Shown: positions 33,350 through 42,382 of the stretch, piece by piece | Layout: each line of letters opens with the position of its first letter | Numbering within the stretch: position 1 is the stretch's first letter | Origin: Carboxydothermus pertinax | GTDB lineage: Bacteria > Bacillota > Z-2901 > Carboxydothermales > Carboxydothermaceae | NCBI RefSeq assembly: GCF_001950255.1 | Contig: NZ_BDJK01000055.1 | Coordinates: 247,551 to 311,550 of the forward strand | Reading direction: 5' to 3' | DNA length: 64,000 bases | Notes under the pieces: generated by a model | Seen by the model: only the letters and a program-made list of their open reading frames with translations | What the model was told of the DNA's origin: nothing | Database searches by the model: none | Position numbers and translations under genes: made by a program

Positions 33350-35383
33350 TCAATTTTTTTGTAATAAACTTATTTTATCTTGATATTTTTTTAATGCCAA
33401 ATTTACAATCTCTTGATAATTTTCTTCATTTTTAAGGATGTAATCCGCTTCCTTTTTCGCTAAAAACAACAGGGATTGATCACGAACGATATCGGCAAGT
33501 TTAAACTCCCAGGTACCAGACTGACGAGTTCCTGCCAATTCCCCGGGACCTCTTAATTTAAGGTCTTCTTCAGCAATTTTAAACCCGTCATTGTATTTTT
33601 CCATAATCTTCATGCGAACAATACCTTCCTGATTTTTCGGGTTACCTAAAAGAAAGCAATAAGATTGATGCTCTCCACGGCCAACCCTTCCACGAATTTG
33701 GTGAAGTTGAGCCAGCCCAAAACGCCAGGCATCTTCAATAATAATTACATTAGCATTAGGAACATCCACCCCAACCTCAATAACCGTAGTCGAAACCAGA
33801 ATTTGAATTTTATTTTTACGAAAATTTTCCATAACCTCTTCTTTTTCTGATGCCTTTAATCTCCCATGCATCAGTCCCCAGGAATACTGAGGAAATTTTT
33901 TAGTTAAAAATTCATAAAGTTTGGTAACTGCCTCTACTTGAAGTTTATCTGACTCTTCGACCAAAGGACAAACCACGTACCCCTGTCGACCTTCAGCTAC
34001 TTGTTTTAATAAAAAAGCATAAGCTTTACCCTTATCTTGTGAAGAAATCCAGTAAGTCCTAATTGGCTTTCGACCTGCAGGCAAAGTATCAACCACAGAT
34101 ACATCCAAATCGCCATAAATAGTTAAGGCCAGGGTACGGGGAATTGGGGTTGCAGACATAACTAATTGATTAACAAAAAGACCCTTTTGCATAAGGCTAC
34201 TCCGTTGGTCTACTCCAAACCGGTGTTGTTCATCAACTATTGCGACACCAAGATTTTTAAAAGTAACACCGTCTTGGATTAAGGCATGAGTTCCAATAAC
34301 CACATCCGCATAGCCATTTTTGATAGCCTGGTAAACTGCCTCTCTTTTCCGTGGGGATAAGCTCCCAGAAAGTAAAACAACTTTAATTCCTATAGGTGTA
34401 AAAAGACGATTTAAATTTAAATAGTGCTGTTCAGCTAATATTTCCGTGGGAGCCATTAAAGCTCCTTGAAAACCTGCTTCTACCGCTTTCACCAATGCCA
34501 GCGCCGCTAAAATTGTTTTGCCACTACCTACATCTCCCTGAACCAAACGATTCATTGGTTTATTTGCTGCCAAATCCTCTTTTATTTCATTCCAGACCTT
34601 TTCTTGAGCTGGAGTGAGTTTAAAAGGAAGTAAACTTAAAAAACTTTTTTCCAACTCTCCATTACCAATAATTGATATTCCGGGCCGTTTTTCAAGATTT
34701 TCTTTAAATTTGCCGATGGCTAAAAAAAACATTAAAAACTCCTCAAAAACCATTCGCCGCCGGGCCAACTCTGCTAGTTCCAAACTTTCAGGAAAATGGA
34801 GATTTAATAAGGCAGTTGTTATTTCAGGTAAACCATACTTTTTTAAGATATCTAGTGGTAATGGTTCATTAATTTCCTCAAGATGTTTATCAAGGGCATT
34901 TTTTATTATTTGGCGCAAAACTTTGGGTGATAGGTTTTCAGTAACTGAATAAATTGGAACCAAGCGGTTAGTATGAATTGCTTCTTCTTCCCAAAACTCA
35001 TACTCATAAACATTGATATTGGTTTCAAAAAACCTTTTTTCAACTTTTCCATAAAAATATACTTTTTTACCCAGGGTAAAAATTTTTTTCAAATAAGATT
35101 GGTTAAAAAAGCAACCATACGCTATACCCGAATCATCGCTTATACCAACTTTTAATATCTTTAACTTAGTTTTAGGAGTTATTTCTTTAACTTCAACTAT
35201 TTTCCCTAAAACAGTAGTAATTTCATCACTTTTAAGTTCACTGACTTTCTTTAAAAAACTCCGATCTTCATAACGCTTAGGAAAATAAAAAATTAAATCT
35301 TTTATTGTTTCAATCTTTAATTTTTGCAAAAGTTTTGCTTTTTGTGGCCCTACACCTTTTAAATATTGAACAGGAATATCCAT
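33350..35383 (-). CDS. recG: ATP-dependent DNA helicase RecG
   Basis: Branch-migrating helicase for stalled forks and Holliday junctions. 677 residues from the ATG giving MDIPVQYLKGVGPQK, which matches the family N-terminus. The wedge domain (about 50-150) contains KKVYFYGKV. The motor has Walker A GDVGSGKT, DEQH box VDEQHRFGV and QIRGRVGRGEH. A frame opening 81 bases earlier has no ribosome binding site and is rejected; the chosen start has AAGGGG. Confidence 0.95.
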   Translation of the reverse strand: MDIPVQYLKGVGPQKAKLLQKLKIETIKDLIFYFPKRYEDRSFLKKVSELKSDEITTVLGKIVEVKEITPKTKLKILKVGISDDSGIAYGCFFNQSYLKKIFTLGKKVYFYGKVEKRFFETNINVYEYEFWEEEAIHTNRLVPIYSVTENLSPKVLRQIIKNALDKHLEEINEPLPLDILKKYGLPEITTALLNLHFPESLELAELARRRMVFEEFLMFFLAIGKFKENLEKRPGISIIGNGELEKSFLSLLPFKLTPAQEKVWNEIKEDLAANKPMNRLVQGDVGSGKTILAALALVKAVEAGFQGALMAPTEILAEQHYLNLNRLFTPIGIKVVLLSGSLSPRKREAVYQAIKNGYADVVIGTHALIQDGVTFKNLGVAIVDEQHRFGVDQRSSLMQKGLFVNQLVMSATPIPRTLALTIYGDLDVSVVDTLPAGRKPIRTYWISSQDKGKAYAFLLKQVAEGRQGYVVCPLVEESDKLQVEAVTKLYEFLTKKFPQYSWGLMHGRLKASEKEEVMENFRKNKIQILVSTTVIEVGVDVPNANVIIIEDAWRFGLAQLHQIRGRVGRGEHQSYCFLLGNPKNQEGIVRMKIMEKYNDGFKIAEEDLKLRGPGELAGTRQSGTWEFKLADIVRDQSLLFLAKKEADYILKNEENYQEIVNLALKKYQDKISLLQKN

Positions 35384-35487
35384 ACCAAATCCCCTTAAAA
35401 ATTCTCTTGATACTTGAAAAACCTTCGTCTTTTTGATATCTTTTACATGTATATATTTTAGCATAGAAACTACAGGAGGTGTACTAA

Positions 35488-35676
35488 ATGTCCAGAAGTT
35501 GTGAAATTTGTGGAAAAGGCGTGGTCTACGGACACCAAGTTAGCCATTCCAATATTCACTCCAAAAGAAAATGGCTCCCCAATTTACAAAAAGTAAAAGC
35601 TATTGTAAATGGAACCCCGAAAAAAATCACTGTCTGTACTTCTTGTCTTAAGTCCGGCAAAGTACAGAGAGCGTAA
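35488..35676 (+). CDS. rpmB: Large-subunit ribosomal protein L28
   Basis: 62 residues starting [21 protein letters not shown], with paired cysteines CEIC and CTSCLKSG, so the zinc-binding form of L28. ATG with AGGAGGTG. Divergent from recG and ended by its own terminator; in Bacillus rpmB is also unlinked in orientation from its neighbours here. Confidence 0.98.
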   Translation: MSRSCEICGKGVVYGHQVSHSNIHSKRKWLPNLQKVKAIVNGTPKKITVCTSCLKSGKVQRA

Positions 35677-35682
35677 CTTGAA

Positions 35683-35706
35683 GTCGTGCCCAAGCACGGC
35701 TTTTTT
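35683..35706 (+). terminator. Terminator of rpmB
   Basis: GTCGTGC, a 4-base loop and GCACGGC, followed by six T on the plus strand, 6 bases after the rpmB stop. Confidence 0.88.
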
Positions 35707-35710
35707 CTTT

Positions 35711-35739
35711 AAAAAAATAACGCCAATTTATTGGCATTA
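35711..35739 (-). terminator. Terminator of hslO
   Basis: On the minus strand TAATGCCAA and TTGGCGTTA pair around a short AT loop, followed by a T-run. The hslO stop codon lies at the base of the hairpin. It backs onto the rpmB terminator. Confidence 0.8.
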
Positions 35740-36597
35740 AAATGTTTTTTCCTTGTAGTTTTTTATTTCCTTTCCTAAAAAAGTATATTTTTTTCGGCAA
35801 AAGTGACAAACAGCCTCAACCTTTTCCTCATCTTCTATTTCCGAGCTAAGTCCTACTAAATGGGGTAATATTTTTTCTTTACTACAGCGGCACTCAAAAC
35901 TAACCGGTTTTGTCTCTAAAATTTCAACCTTGGACGGTTTTACCACATCAATAATTATTTCTTCAATTTTTTTCCCCTTTTGCAATTGTCTTGTAAGTGA
36001 TTCCTGTTTAGCCAAGTTTTCCTCTACTGTATTTATTAGCTCTTCCGGTGCCCCCGGCAATATTTCAATTAAATAACCCCCGGCATTGGCCACAGTACCA
36101 TCGGGATTAACTAAGACCCCTAAATTAAAAACATTGGGTCTTTGTTCAGAAGAGTATAAGTAATAAGCAATATCTTCAGCAATTTCTCCCGACAGTAACT
36201 CTACTGTCCCAGTATACGGTTCCTTTAAACCTAAATCTTTAGTAACATGTAAATATCCTCGGCCAACACCACCACCAACATCCAGCTTTTGGGACTGATT
36301 TAAAGGCAACTCTACCTCTGGATTTAATAAATATCCCCGTACCGTACCATCCTTTCCTGCTGAACAAATGATACCCCCAAGGGGACCATCGCCAAATATT
36401 CTTAGAGTTAATAAATCATCGGGATTTTTAAGGTCCGAGGCTAAAATGACGGTTGCAGTTAAGGCTCGTCCTAAAGCGGCAGTAGCAAGATGGGATAAGT
36501 TGTGCCGAGCTCTTGCCTCTTCCACAGTATTTTGGCTGATAACTCCGGTAAACCGTAAAAAATCTCCTGCCATTCCTTTTACTAAATAATCACTCAC
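35737..36597 (-). CDS. hslO: Redox-regulated chaperone Hsp33
   Basis: Holdase activated by oxidation. 286 residues with the N-terminal substrate-binding domain (GMAGDFLRFTGVI, GDGPLGGI) and the C-terminal zinc switch made by CRCSKEK and CHFCRKKY, that is CxC and CxxC. GTG start after a GGAG site. It lies 15 bases downstream of yfcE. Confidence 0.96.
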   Translation of the reverse strand: MSDYLVKGMAGDFLRFTGVISQNTVEEARARHNLSHLATAALGRALTATVILASDLKNPDDLLTLRIFGDGPLGGIICSAGKDGTVRGYLLNPEVELPLNQSQKLDVGGGVGRGYLHVTKDLGLKEPYTGTVELLSGEIAEDIAYYLYSSEQRPNVFNLGVLVNPDGTVANAGGYLIEILPGAPEELINTVEENLAKQESLTRQLQKGKKIEEIIIDVVKPSKVEILETKPVSFECRCSKEKILPHLVGLSSEIEDEEKVEAVCHFCRKKYTFLGKEIKNYKEKTF

Positions 36598-36612
36598 ACT
36601 TCTTGCTCCTCT

Positions 36613-37149
36613 CTACTCCAGAGCCAAATTTTTTACGACGTTTCCAGTATTTATATCAATAATTTTTAATTCCTGGTCTATAATTGCTACAGTAGGTATT
36701 GGGTCCTTTCCTTTAGGTAGGGAAATAGAGCCAGGATTTAAAATTATATAATCAGGGAACTTTTCTAATTGCCAGATATGGGTATGCCCATGAATAATAA
36801 TATTGGCAAAGTTAAAATATTTTTCATTTAACTTATTTAAATCGTGAACAGTTAAGATCTTCTTACCCAGATACTCGGTTAAAAAAAACGGCGAGAGCAA
36901 TGGAAATCCTAATAAGGTCTCATCTACCTCGGCATCACAATTTCCCCGAACTACAAATATCTTTTGTTGAAGCTTGTTTAAAAAATTTGCCAATCCTTTC
37001 GGGTCATATCCTTCGGGTAAAGGATTTCTTGGTCCATGGTATAAAATATCCCCCGCTAAAATAAGATAATCCGTATGCTTAAGGTAATCATAAGCTTTGA
37101 CGAAAGCCGCCAGACTTCCATGAAGGTCACTAACTATTCCAATTGCCAA
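36613..37149 (-). CDS. yfcE: YfcE/MJ0936-type metallophosphoesterase
   Basis: A 178-residue calcineurin-like phosphoesterase with the metal motifs SDLHGS, GDILYHGPRN, GNCD, VHD and GHTH. The family hydrolyses phosphodiesters in vitro; the natural substrate is unknown. TTG start after GGAGGGC. It follows ribH by 15 bases and may share the riboflavin transcript. Confidence 0.9.
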   Translation of the reverse strand: MAIGIVSDLHGSLAAFVKAYDYLKHTDYLILAGDILYHGPRNPLPEGYDPKGLANFLNKLQQKIFVVRGNCDAEVDETLLGFPLLSPFFLTEYLGKKILTVHDLNKLNEKYFNFANIIIHGHTHIWQLEKFPDYIILNPGSISLPKGKDPIPTVAIIDQELKIIDINTGNVVKNLALE

Positions 37150-37164
37150 AGTAAGCCCTCCACT

Positions 37165-37623
37165 TTAGATTTTCTTAAATAAATTAGCCATTTCAATTGC
37201 AGCTAAAGCTGCTTCCCAACCTTTATTGCCTGCTTTTGTTCCAGCTCTTTCTATAGCTTGCTCTATGGTATCGGTAGTTAAAACCCCAAAAATAACCGGC
37301 TTGCCACTTTCTAATCCTACAGCTGCAATTCCTTTAGTGACTTCAGCGGCAACATAATCAAAGTGAGGAGTTGCCCCCCGGATTACCGCTCCTAAACAAA
37401 TCACTGCATCATAATCTTTAAAAACAGCTTTTTTAGCAGCCAAAGGAATTTCAAAAGCACCTGGAACCCAGATTACATCAATATTATTGCTTTCCACTTC
37501 ATGCCGGGTAAGGCAATCTAAAGCCCCCGCCAAAAGCTTTTGGGTAATAAATTCATTAAAACGGCTGACAATTATCCCTACTTTCAACCCTTTCCCTATT
37601 AGTTTACCTTCAAGTACTTGCAT
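37165..37623 (-). CDS. ribH: 6,7-dimethyl-8-ribityllumazine synthase
   Basis: Joins the pyrimidine and four-carbon precursors of riboflavin. 152 residues with ASRFNE-like VSRFNEFI, the [12 protein letters not shown] segment and [14 protein letters not shown] around the active-site His. Last biosynthetic gene of the ribD-ribE-ribBA-ribH operon. Confidence 0.98.
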   Translation of the reverse strand: MQVLEGKLIGKGLKVGIIVSRFNEFITQKLLAGALDCLTRHEVESNNIDVIWVPGAFEIPLAAKKAVFKDYDAVICLGAVIRGATPHFDYVAAEVTKGIAAVGLESGKPVIFGVLTTDTIEQAIERAGTKAGNKGWEAALAAIEMANLFKKI

Positions 37624-37637
37624 GTTAATTCCCCTTT

Positions 37638-38846
37638 CTATAAATTTTCATTAATGTTTAAAAGATGTCCTAATTTCTTCTTTTTAGTTAAAAGATATTT
37701 CTTATTTTCTTTTTTGGGTGGAATTTCAATGGGCACTCGTTCGACAATTTCCAATCCATAACCTTCAAGTCCTTTGATTTTTTTGGGATTGTTGGTCATA
37801 AGGCGAATTTTTTTAATACCTAAATCCGCTAAAATCTGAGCACCTATTCCATAATCCCGTAAATCGGCAGGAAATCCTAAAGCTTCATTGGCTTCAACGG
37901 TGTCTTTTCCTAAATCCTGCAAATGATAAGCCTTTATTTTATTTCCAAGGCCAATTCCACGTCCTTCCTGCCGCATATACAACAATACTCCTCGCCCTTC
38001 TTTTTCAATCATTTTCAAAGCCGTTTGTAACTGGTCACCACAGTCACATCGCAAACTTCCTAAAACGTCCCCAGTAAGACACTCCGAATGTACTCTAACC
38101 AGTACCGGTTCACCATCGGCCACATTGCCCTTAACTACCGCTAAATGCGTCTGGTGATCTAAAAGGCTTTCATAGGCAACTGCTACAAAGTCACCAAATT
38201 TGGATGGGAGCAGAGCAAAAGCGCCCCTTTCTACTAATTTTTCTGTGCGCCGGCGGTATTGGATTAATGAGGCAACAGTAATAATTTTTAAACTATGTTT
38301 TTTGGCAAATTCCAGCAAATCCGGCACACGAGCCATTTGCCCATCATCCCGCATGATTTCACAAATAACTCCTGCCGGATATAAACCAGCTAGTTTAGCT
38401 AAATCCACCGCCGCTTCAGTATGTCCAGCCCGCCTTAAAACCCCTCCTTCTCTTGCCCTCAATGGAAAAATATGACCTGGACGGCGAAAATCTTCTGGCC
38501 GAGAAGCAGGGTCAATTAACTTTAAGATTGTTTTAGCTCTTTCTGCAGCAGATATCCCAGTATGAGTATCCACGGCATCAACAGATACAGTAAAAGCCGT
38601 ATGATGGGGGTCAGTGTTCCTACTTACCATAATAGGTATTTCCAGTTCATCCAGGCGTCTACCTTCCATGGGAACACAAATAAGCCCTCGACCGTATTTA
38701 GCCATAAAATTTATAATTTCCGGGGTAACTTTTTCTGCAGCACATACTAAATCCCCCTCATTTTCACGGTCTTCATCATCCACCACAATTATCATTCTTC
38801 CTTGCTTTAATTCCTCCAAAGCTTCTTCTATAGTATTAAAGCTCAC
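37638..38846 (-). CDS. ribBA: Bifunctional DHBP synthase/GTP cyclohydrolase II
   Basis: 402 residues with two domains. RibB (about 1-200) has [13 protein letters not shown] and the [17 protein letters not shown] site; it makes dihydroxybutanone phosphate from ribulose 5-phosphate. RibA (about 205-395) has the zinc cysteines [18 protein letters not shown] and RQEGRGIGL; it opens GTP. GTG start with GGAGTGG. The neighbouring rpe product supplies ribulose 5-phosphate metabolism upstream. Confidence 0.98.
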   Translation of the reverse strand: MSFNTIEEALEELKQGRMIIVVDDEDRENEGDLVCAAEKVTPEIINFMAKYGRGLICVPMEGRRLDELEIPIMVSRNTDPHHTAFTVSVDAVDTHTGISAAERAKTILKLIDPASRPEDFRRPGHIFPLRAREGGVLRRAGHTEAAVDLAKLAGLYPAGVICEIMRDDGQMARVPDLLEFAKKHSLKIITVASLIQYRRRTEKLVERGAFALLPSKFGDFVAVAYESLLDHQTHLAVVKGNVADGEPVLVRVHSECLTGDVLGSLRCDCGDQLQTALKMIEKEGRGVLLYMRQEGRGIGLGNKIKAYHLQDLGKDTVEANEALGFPADLRDYGIGAQILADLGIKKIRLMTNNPKKIKGLEGYGLEIVERVPIEIPPKKENKKYLLTKKKKLGHLLNINENL

Positions 38847-38865
38847 CTTTTACCACTCCTTTTTT

Positions 38866-39507
38866 TTATAAAAAGCCATTATCCGCAAGAAAATTTAAGT
38901 CAATTTTTTGGGCGGTTTGGCTTTTTTGTAAAAAATTAATTACATATTTTGCCAGAATATCCGCTTCCAAGTTCACTGGTGCCCCAACCTTTTTATAACC
39001 TAAGGTTGTATTTTGAAACGTATGCGGAATTATTGATACCGTAAAGGAATCCTCATAGACATTGACCACCGTTAAACTAATACCATCGATTGCCACCGAA
39101 CCTTTGGGAACTAAATATTTTAAAAAATCCCGGGTTGCTTTTATGGTTATTAATTTGGCAATTTCCCAAGGCTTAATTTCATAAATCCAACCCACTTCAT
39201 CTACATGTCCTTGAACAATATGTCCTCCTAAACGGTCCACTGGCCTTAAGGTCCGCTCAAGATTTACCCTATCTCCAGGTTTTAGATATTTTAAGTTTGT
39301 TTTATCAAAAGTCTCTGGCATCACATCCGCTTCAAAATACCCCTTTCCGAAATTCACAACTGTTAGACAAGTCCCATTGACGGCAATACTATCCCCTAAT
39401 TTTACCTCTTTAGTAACATTATTAGCTTCAATAATTAATCTTAATGAATTTCCAGATCTCTTAATCCCTTGAACTTTCCCTAGTTCTTCCACGAGTCCTG
39501 TAAACAT
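38866..39507 (-). CDS. ribE: Riboflavin synthase, alpha chain
   Basis: Dismutates two lumazines to riboflavin. 213 residues forming two homologous lumazine-binding barrels, each with a [14 protein letters not shown] / [13 protein letters not shown] segment. [12 protein letters not shown] is the typical N-terminus. Second gene of the rib operon. Confidence 0.98.
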   Translation of the reverse strand: MFTGLVEELGKVQGIKRSGNSLRLIIEANNVTKEVKLGDSIAVNGTCLTVVNFGKGYFEADVMPETFDKTNLKYLKPGDRVNLERTLRPVDRLGGHIVQGHVDEVGWIYEIKPWEIAKLITIKATRDFLKYLVPKGSVAIDGISLTVVNVYEDSFTVSIIPHTFQNTTLGYKKVGAPVNLEADILAKYVINFLQKSQTAQKIDLNFLADNGFL

Positions 39508-39516
39508 GACACCCTC

Positions 39517-40593
39517 CTAAAAGTAACCTTCTACAAAAATATCTTCCTCAAACCTCTTAACTTTACGAATTGATAAAGGCAATGCATCTTTCATAAAATT
39601 GATATTTAAATCCCCAATAGGACCCGGAGCCGTTTCACCACCTACAATTTTTGGCGCTAAAAAAAGGTAAACTTTATCCGCAAGTTTATTTTTTAGTATA
39701 CTGGCATGAACTTGTGCGCCACCTTCCACGAGTAGGGATATTATCCCAAGCTTGGTTAATTCTAAAAACGCTTCATTAAGATTAACTTTATTTTCTCCAC
39801 CATAAGCAACAATGATTTTACTAAAACCTTTTTGTACATGATTTGGAAGCTTATTGTTAGCGGTTATTAAGATATTTCTTTCTCTATCGAGGCTAAAAAT
39901 TTTTAAACCCTCGGGTAAGTTGCCACTACCGGACAATACAATCCGATAGGGATCACGTCCTCCAGGTATCCTACAGGTCAAAAGCGGATCATCTAAAATT
40001 AAGGTCTTGGCCCCAACCAGTACCCCGTCATATTCATTGCGCAATTTATGGACAAACTCCCGGCTCTTTTCACCGGAAATCCAACGAGAATCTTTTGTTA
40101 TTGTAGCAATTTTACCATCTAACGTCATAGCCCATTTTAACGCAACAAAGGGTAATTTACTCTTAATATATTTAAAAAATTTTTCATTAAGACGGCTCGC
40201 CTCTTCTTCTAACACACCCTCCACTACTTCAATGCCCGCCTTTTTTAATATTTCAATACCTTTGCCCGAAACCTTGGGATTAGGGTCCCGGGCCGCAACC
40301 ACCACCTTTTTAATGCCTGCAGCAATAATGGCCTCGGTACAGGGCGGAGTTCGGCCGTAATGACAACAAGGCTCTAAAGTAACATACATGGTGCCACCCA
40401 GTGCTTTTTCCCCGGCCATTTTTAACGCTTCTCTTTCCGCATGGGGTAACCCAGCTTTTTGATGAAACCCCTCGCCAACAATTTTTCCCTCGCTATCTAC
40501 AATAACTGCTCCCACTACCGGGTTAGGAGAAGTTCGGCCCAGGGCTTTTTTGGCAAGGCTTAATGCTCTTTTCATAAATTGTTCCTGATACAT
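39517..40593 (-). CDS. ribD: Bifunctional deaminase/reductase RibD
   Basis: 358 residues. The N-terminal deaminase (about 1-145) has the zinc motif HAEREAL and PCCHYGRTPPC. The C-terminal NADPH reductase (about 146-358) has KWAMTLDGKIAT and LLVEGGAQVHASIL. It performs the second and third steps of riboflavin synthesis. First gene after the FMN riboswitch. ATG with AGAGGGG. Confidence 0.98.
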   Translation of the reverse strand: MYQEQFMKRALSLAKKALGRTSPNPVVGAVIVDSEGKIVGEGFHQKAGLPHAEREALKMAGEKALGGTMYVTLEPCCHYGRTPPCTEAIIAAGIKKVVVAARDPNPKVSGKGIEILKKAGIEVVEGVLEEEASRLNEKFFKYIKSKLPFVALKWAMTLDGKIATITKDSRWISGEKSREFVHKLRNEYDGVLVGAKTLILDDPLLTCRIPGGRDPYRIVLSGSGNLPEGLKIFSLDRERNILITANNKLPNHVQKGFSKIIVAYGGENKVNLNEAFLELTKLGIISLLVEGGAQVHASILKNKLADKVYLFLAPKIVGGETAPGPIGDLNINFMKDALPLSIRKVKRFEEDIFVEGYF

Positions 40594-40610
40594 TACTAAC
40601 CCCTCTCTAA

Positions 40611-40643
40611 AAATTTAAAACCCCAAAGCATGAGCTTCGGGGT
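40611..40643 (-). terminator. FMN riboswitch expression-platform terminator
   Basis: ACCCCGAAGC and GCTTTGGGGT pair around TCAT and are followed by TTTTAAATTTT on the minus strand, just before the ribD ribosome binding site. It would form when FMN is bound. Confidence 0.88.
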
Positions 40644-40670
40644 AAAAAGAGACAAGAATAGAGTCACTTA

Positions 40671-40785
40671 CCTTCTCCCGTCCAGACTTTAACTGTCGGC
40701 TCCGGAATTACACCGGATCTATCCGTACTTTTTACGGACTCGCGGGCTTTACCGCCGGTTAGGAATTTCACCTGACCCCGAAGGT
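40671..40785 (-). promoter_or_regulatory. FMN riboswitch aptamer (RFN element)
   Basis: The minus strand carries the conserved RFN blocks in order: CTTCGGGGTCAGGTGAAATT, CCTAACCGGCGGTAAAGCC, CGCGAGTCC, the GATCCGGTGTAATTCC block, CCGACAG and GAGAAGG. It controls ribD-ribE-ribBA-ribH by attenuation. Confidence 0.98.
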
Positions 40786-40812
40786 AACAATCTTCATTAT
40801 TAAATTAATTTA

Positions 40813-40841
40813 ATTATATTAAGAGGTTTTTATGCTGTCAA
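40813..40841 (-). promoter_or_regulatory. Perfect-consensus promoter of the rib operon
   Basis: TTGACA, 17 bases, TATAAT on the minus strand, ending about 30 bases before the RFN element. The rpe TGA stop is part of the -35 box. Confidence 0.93.
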
Positions 40842-41503
40842 TCTTGCGCTTTGCTACAAATAACTAAAAGTTCTTGGTAGTTTTTAACAATATCTCCGTT
40901 AAAGATAAAGCTTCCGGCCACTAAAAAATCAGCCCCAGCCGCAACTACATTCCTGGCAGTCTGTAAATTAATCCCCCCATCAACTCCTAGAAAAATTTTT
41001 CGGTTTGCCCTATCAATCATTTCCCTGACTTTTTTTATTTTGTTAATTTGACTTGGAATAAAACTTTGTCCTCCAAAACCAGGGTTAACCGACATAATTA
41101 ATATTAAATCTAGAAGTTCCATAAGATATTCCAAATTATCAGGCAACGTTGCAGGGTTTAAAGCAAGCCCCGTTTTTTTTTCAAAACTTCTAATTTTTTG
41201 CAAAAGCCGGTGTGGATGTTTAGTGCTCTCCCAGTGCACCGTAATAAAATCCGCTCCGGCGTCGACAAACGGTTCAATTAATAATTCAGGTTTTTCCACC
41301 ATTAAATGGACATCAAAAATTAATTTAGTTTTGGAACGTAAACTTTTAACTACCGGCGGACCAAAAGTCAAATTAGGAACAAAGTGACCATCCATAATGT
41401 CGAGGTGTAAATACTTTACACCGCTTTGTTCTAGCTGTTTAATGACCAATTCCAAGTTACTAAAGTCAGCATTTAAAATTGAGGGTGCAATTTCAATTGG
41501 CAA
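40838..41503 (-). CDS. rpe: Ribulose-phosphate 3-epimerase
   Basis: Pentose phosphate TIM-barrel enzyme, 221 residues, with APSILNADFSNL, HLDIMDGHFVPNLTFG (metal His/Asp) and MSVNPGFGGQSF. TTG start after AAAGGAG. It follows rsgA with one base between stop and start, as in the Bacillus prkC-rsgA-rpe order. Confidence 0.97.
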   Translation of the reverse strand: MPIEIAPSILNADFSNLELVIKQLEQSGVKYLHLDIMDGHFVPNLTFGPPVVKSLRSKTKLIFDVHLMVEKPELLIEPFVDAGADFITVHWESTKHPHRLLQKIRSFEKKTGLALNPATLPDNLEYLMELLDLILIMSVNPGFGGQSFIPSQINKIKKVREMIDRANRKIFLGVDGGINLQTARNVVAAGADFLVAGSFIFNGDIVKNYQELLVICSKAQD

Positions 41504-41504
41504 A

Positions 41505-42377
41505 CTAATAACTCCTTTCCCGTTGAGATATTTCTTCTAAAAAGGCTTTGTAATTTTCATAGCGAAAGGAGGGAATTTCCCCTTTATGTATAAGCTCTCG
41601 AATTCGGCATTCCGGTTCTTTTACATGTAAACAATCGGGATAATGACAGAAGATACGGTTTTCTTTAATTTCAGGAAAATAATTTTGCAAATCTTTTTTA
41701 TCAATTTCAGGCAAATTTAAATTACTAAAACCAGGAGTATCCGCTAAAAATCCACCCAAGGGAAGTTTTATTAATTCAACGTGTCTTGTAGTATGTCTCC
41801 CTCGTCCAATTTTTGGACTTACTTCACCAGTGACCAACTTTGCTCCAGGCACAAGTCTATTAACTAAAGTGCTTTTCCCAACTCCGGAAGGTCCAGCTAA
41901 AACGGATATTTTGTGCTTTAAATAATTCATTAAGTGGTCAATACCTATTTCAGCATGAGCTGAAATTGCTACTGTTTTGGGTAAGATTCGCCGATAATAT
42001 TCAAAGAGTTGTTGACTTTCTAAGACAGCTAAATCACTTTTATTAAACACTAAGACCACGTCCAAGTCTGCAGCTCCTGCCATGACTAACAAGCGATCGA
42101 TTAATTCAGAATTAGGAGAAGGATTAGCAAAAGAAAACACCAGTAAAACCTGATCAACATTAGCAATAGGAGGTCTTATTAGTTCATTTTTTCTAGGAAG
42201 TAAGCTTTCAATTACCCCTTCAGAATCAGGAATGAGTACCGAGATAACAACCCGGTCTCCTGTTAAAATTTTAATATTATCTTTTTTAAATTTTCCTCTA
42301 GCTTTACACCTATAAATTATCTTTCCGGTATCAACATAATAAAACCCTGCATAATTTTTTATCACTAATCCTTCCAA
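41505..42377 (-). CDS. rsgA: Ribosome small-subunit GTPase RsgA
   Basis: Circularly permuted GTPase for 30S maturation. 290 residues: N-terminal OB fold, G4 FNKSDL, then G1 GPSGVGKSTL (about 171-180), DTPGF, and a C-terminal zinc knuckle with CHYPDCLHVKEPEC. The TTG start is 13 bases after AGGAGG, rather far, so the exact start is uncertain. It follows prkC closely. Confidence 0.95.
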   Translation of the reverse strand: MEGLVIKNYAGFYYVDTGKIIYRCKARGKFKKDNIKILTGDRVVISVLIPDSEGVIESLLPRKNELIRPPIANVDQVLLVFSFANPSPNSELIDRLLVMAGAADLDVVLVFNKSDLAVLESQQLFEYYRRILPKTVAISAHAEIGIDHLMNYLKHKISVLAGPSGVGKSTLVNRLVPGAKLVTGEVSPKIGRGRHTTRHVELIKLPLGGFLADTPGFSNLNLPEIDKKDLQNYFPEIKENRIFCHYPDCLHVKEPECRIRELIHKGEIPSFRYENYKAFLEEISQRERSY

Positions 42378-42382
42378 CGACG

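Noticed and set aside
35384-35464. Longer RecG N-terminus
   Set aside because: No ribosome binding site precedes it and family alignment starts at MDIPVQYLKGVGPQK.
35677-41503. spoVM-like 26-residue peptide gene expected near rpe/rpmB from Bacillus order
   Set aside because: No short frame resembling SpoVM was found in the intergenic gaps here.
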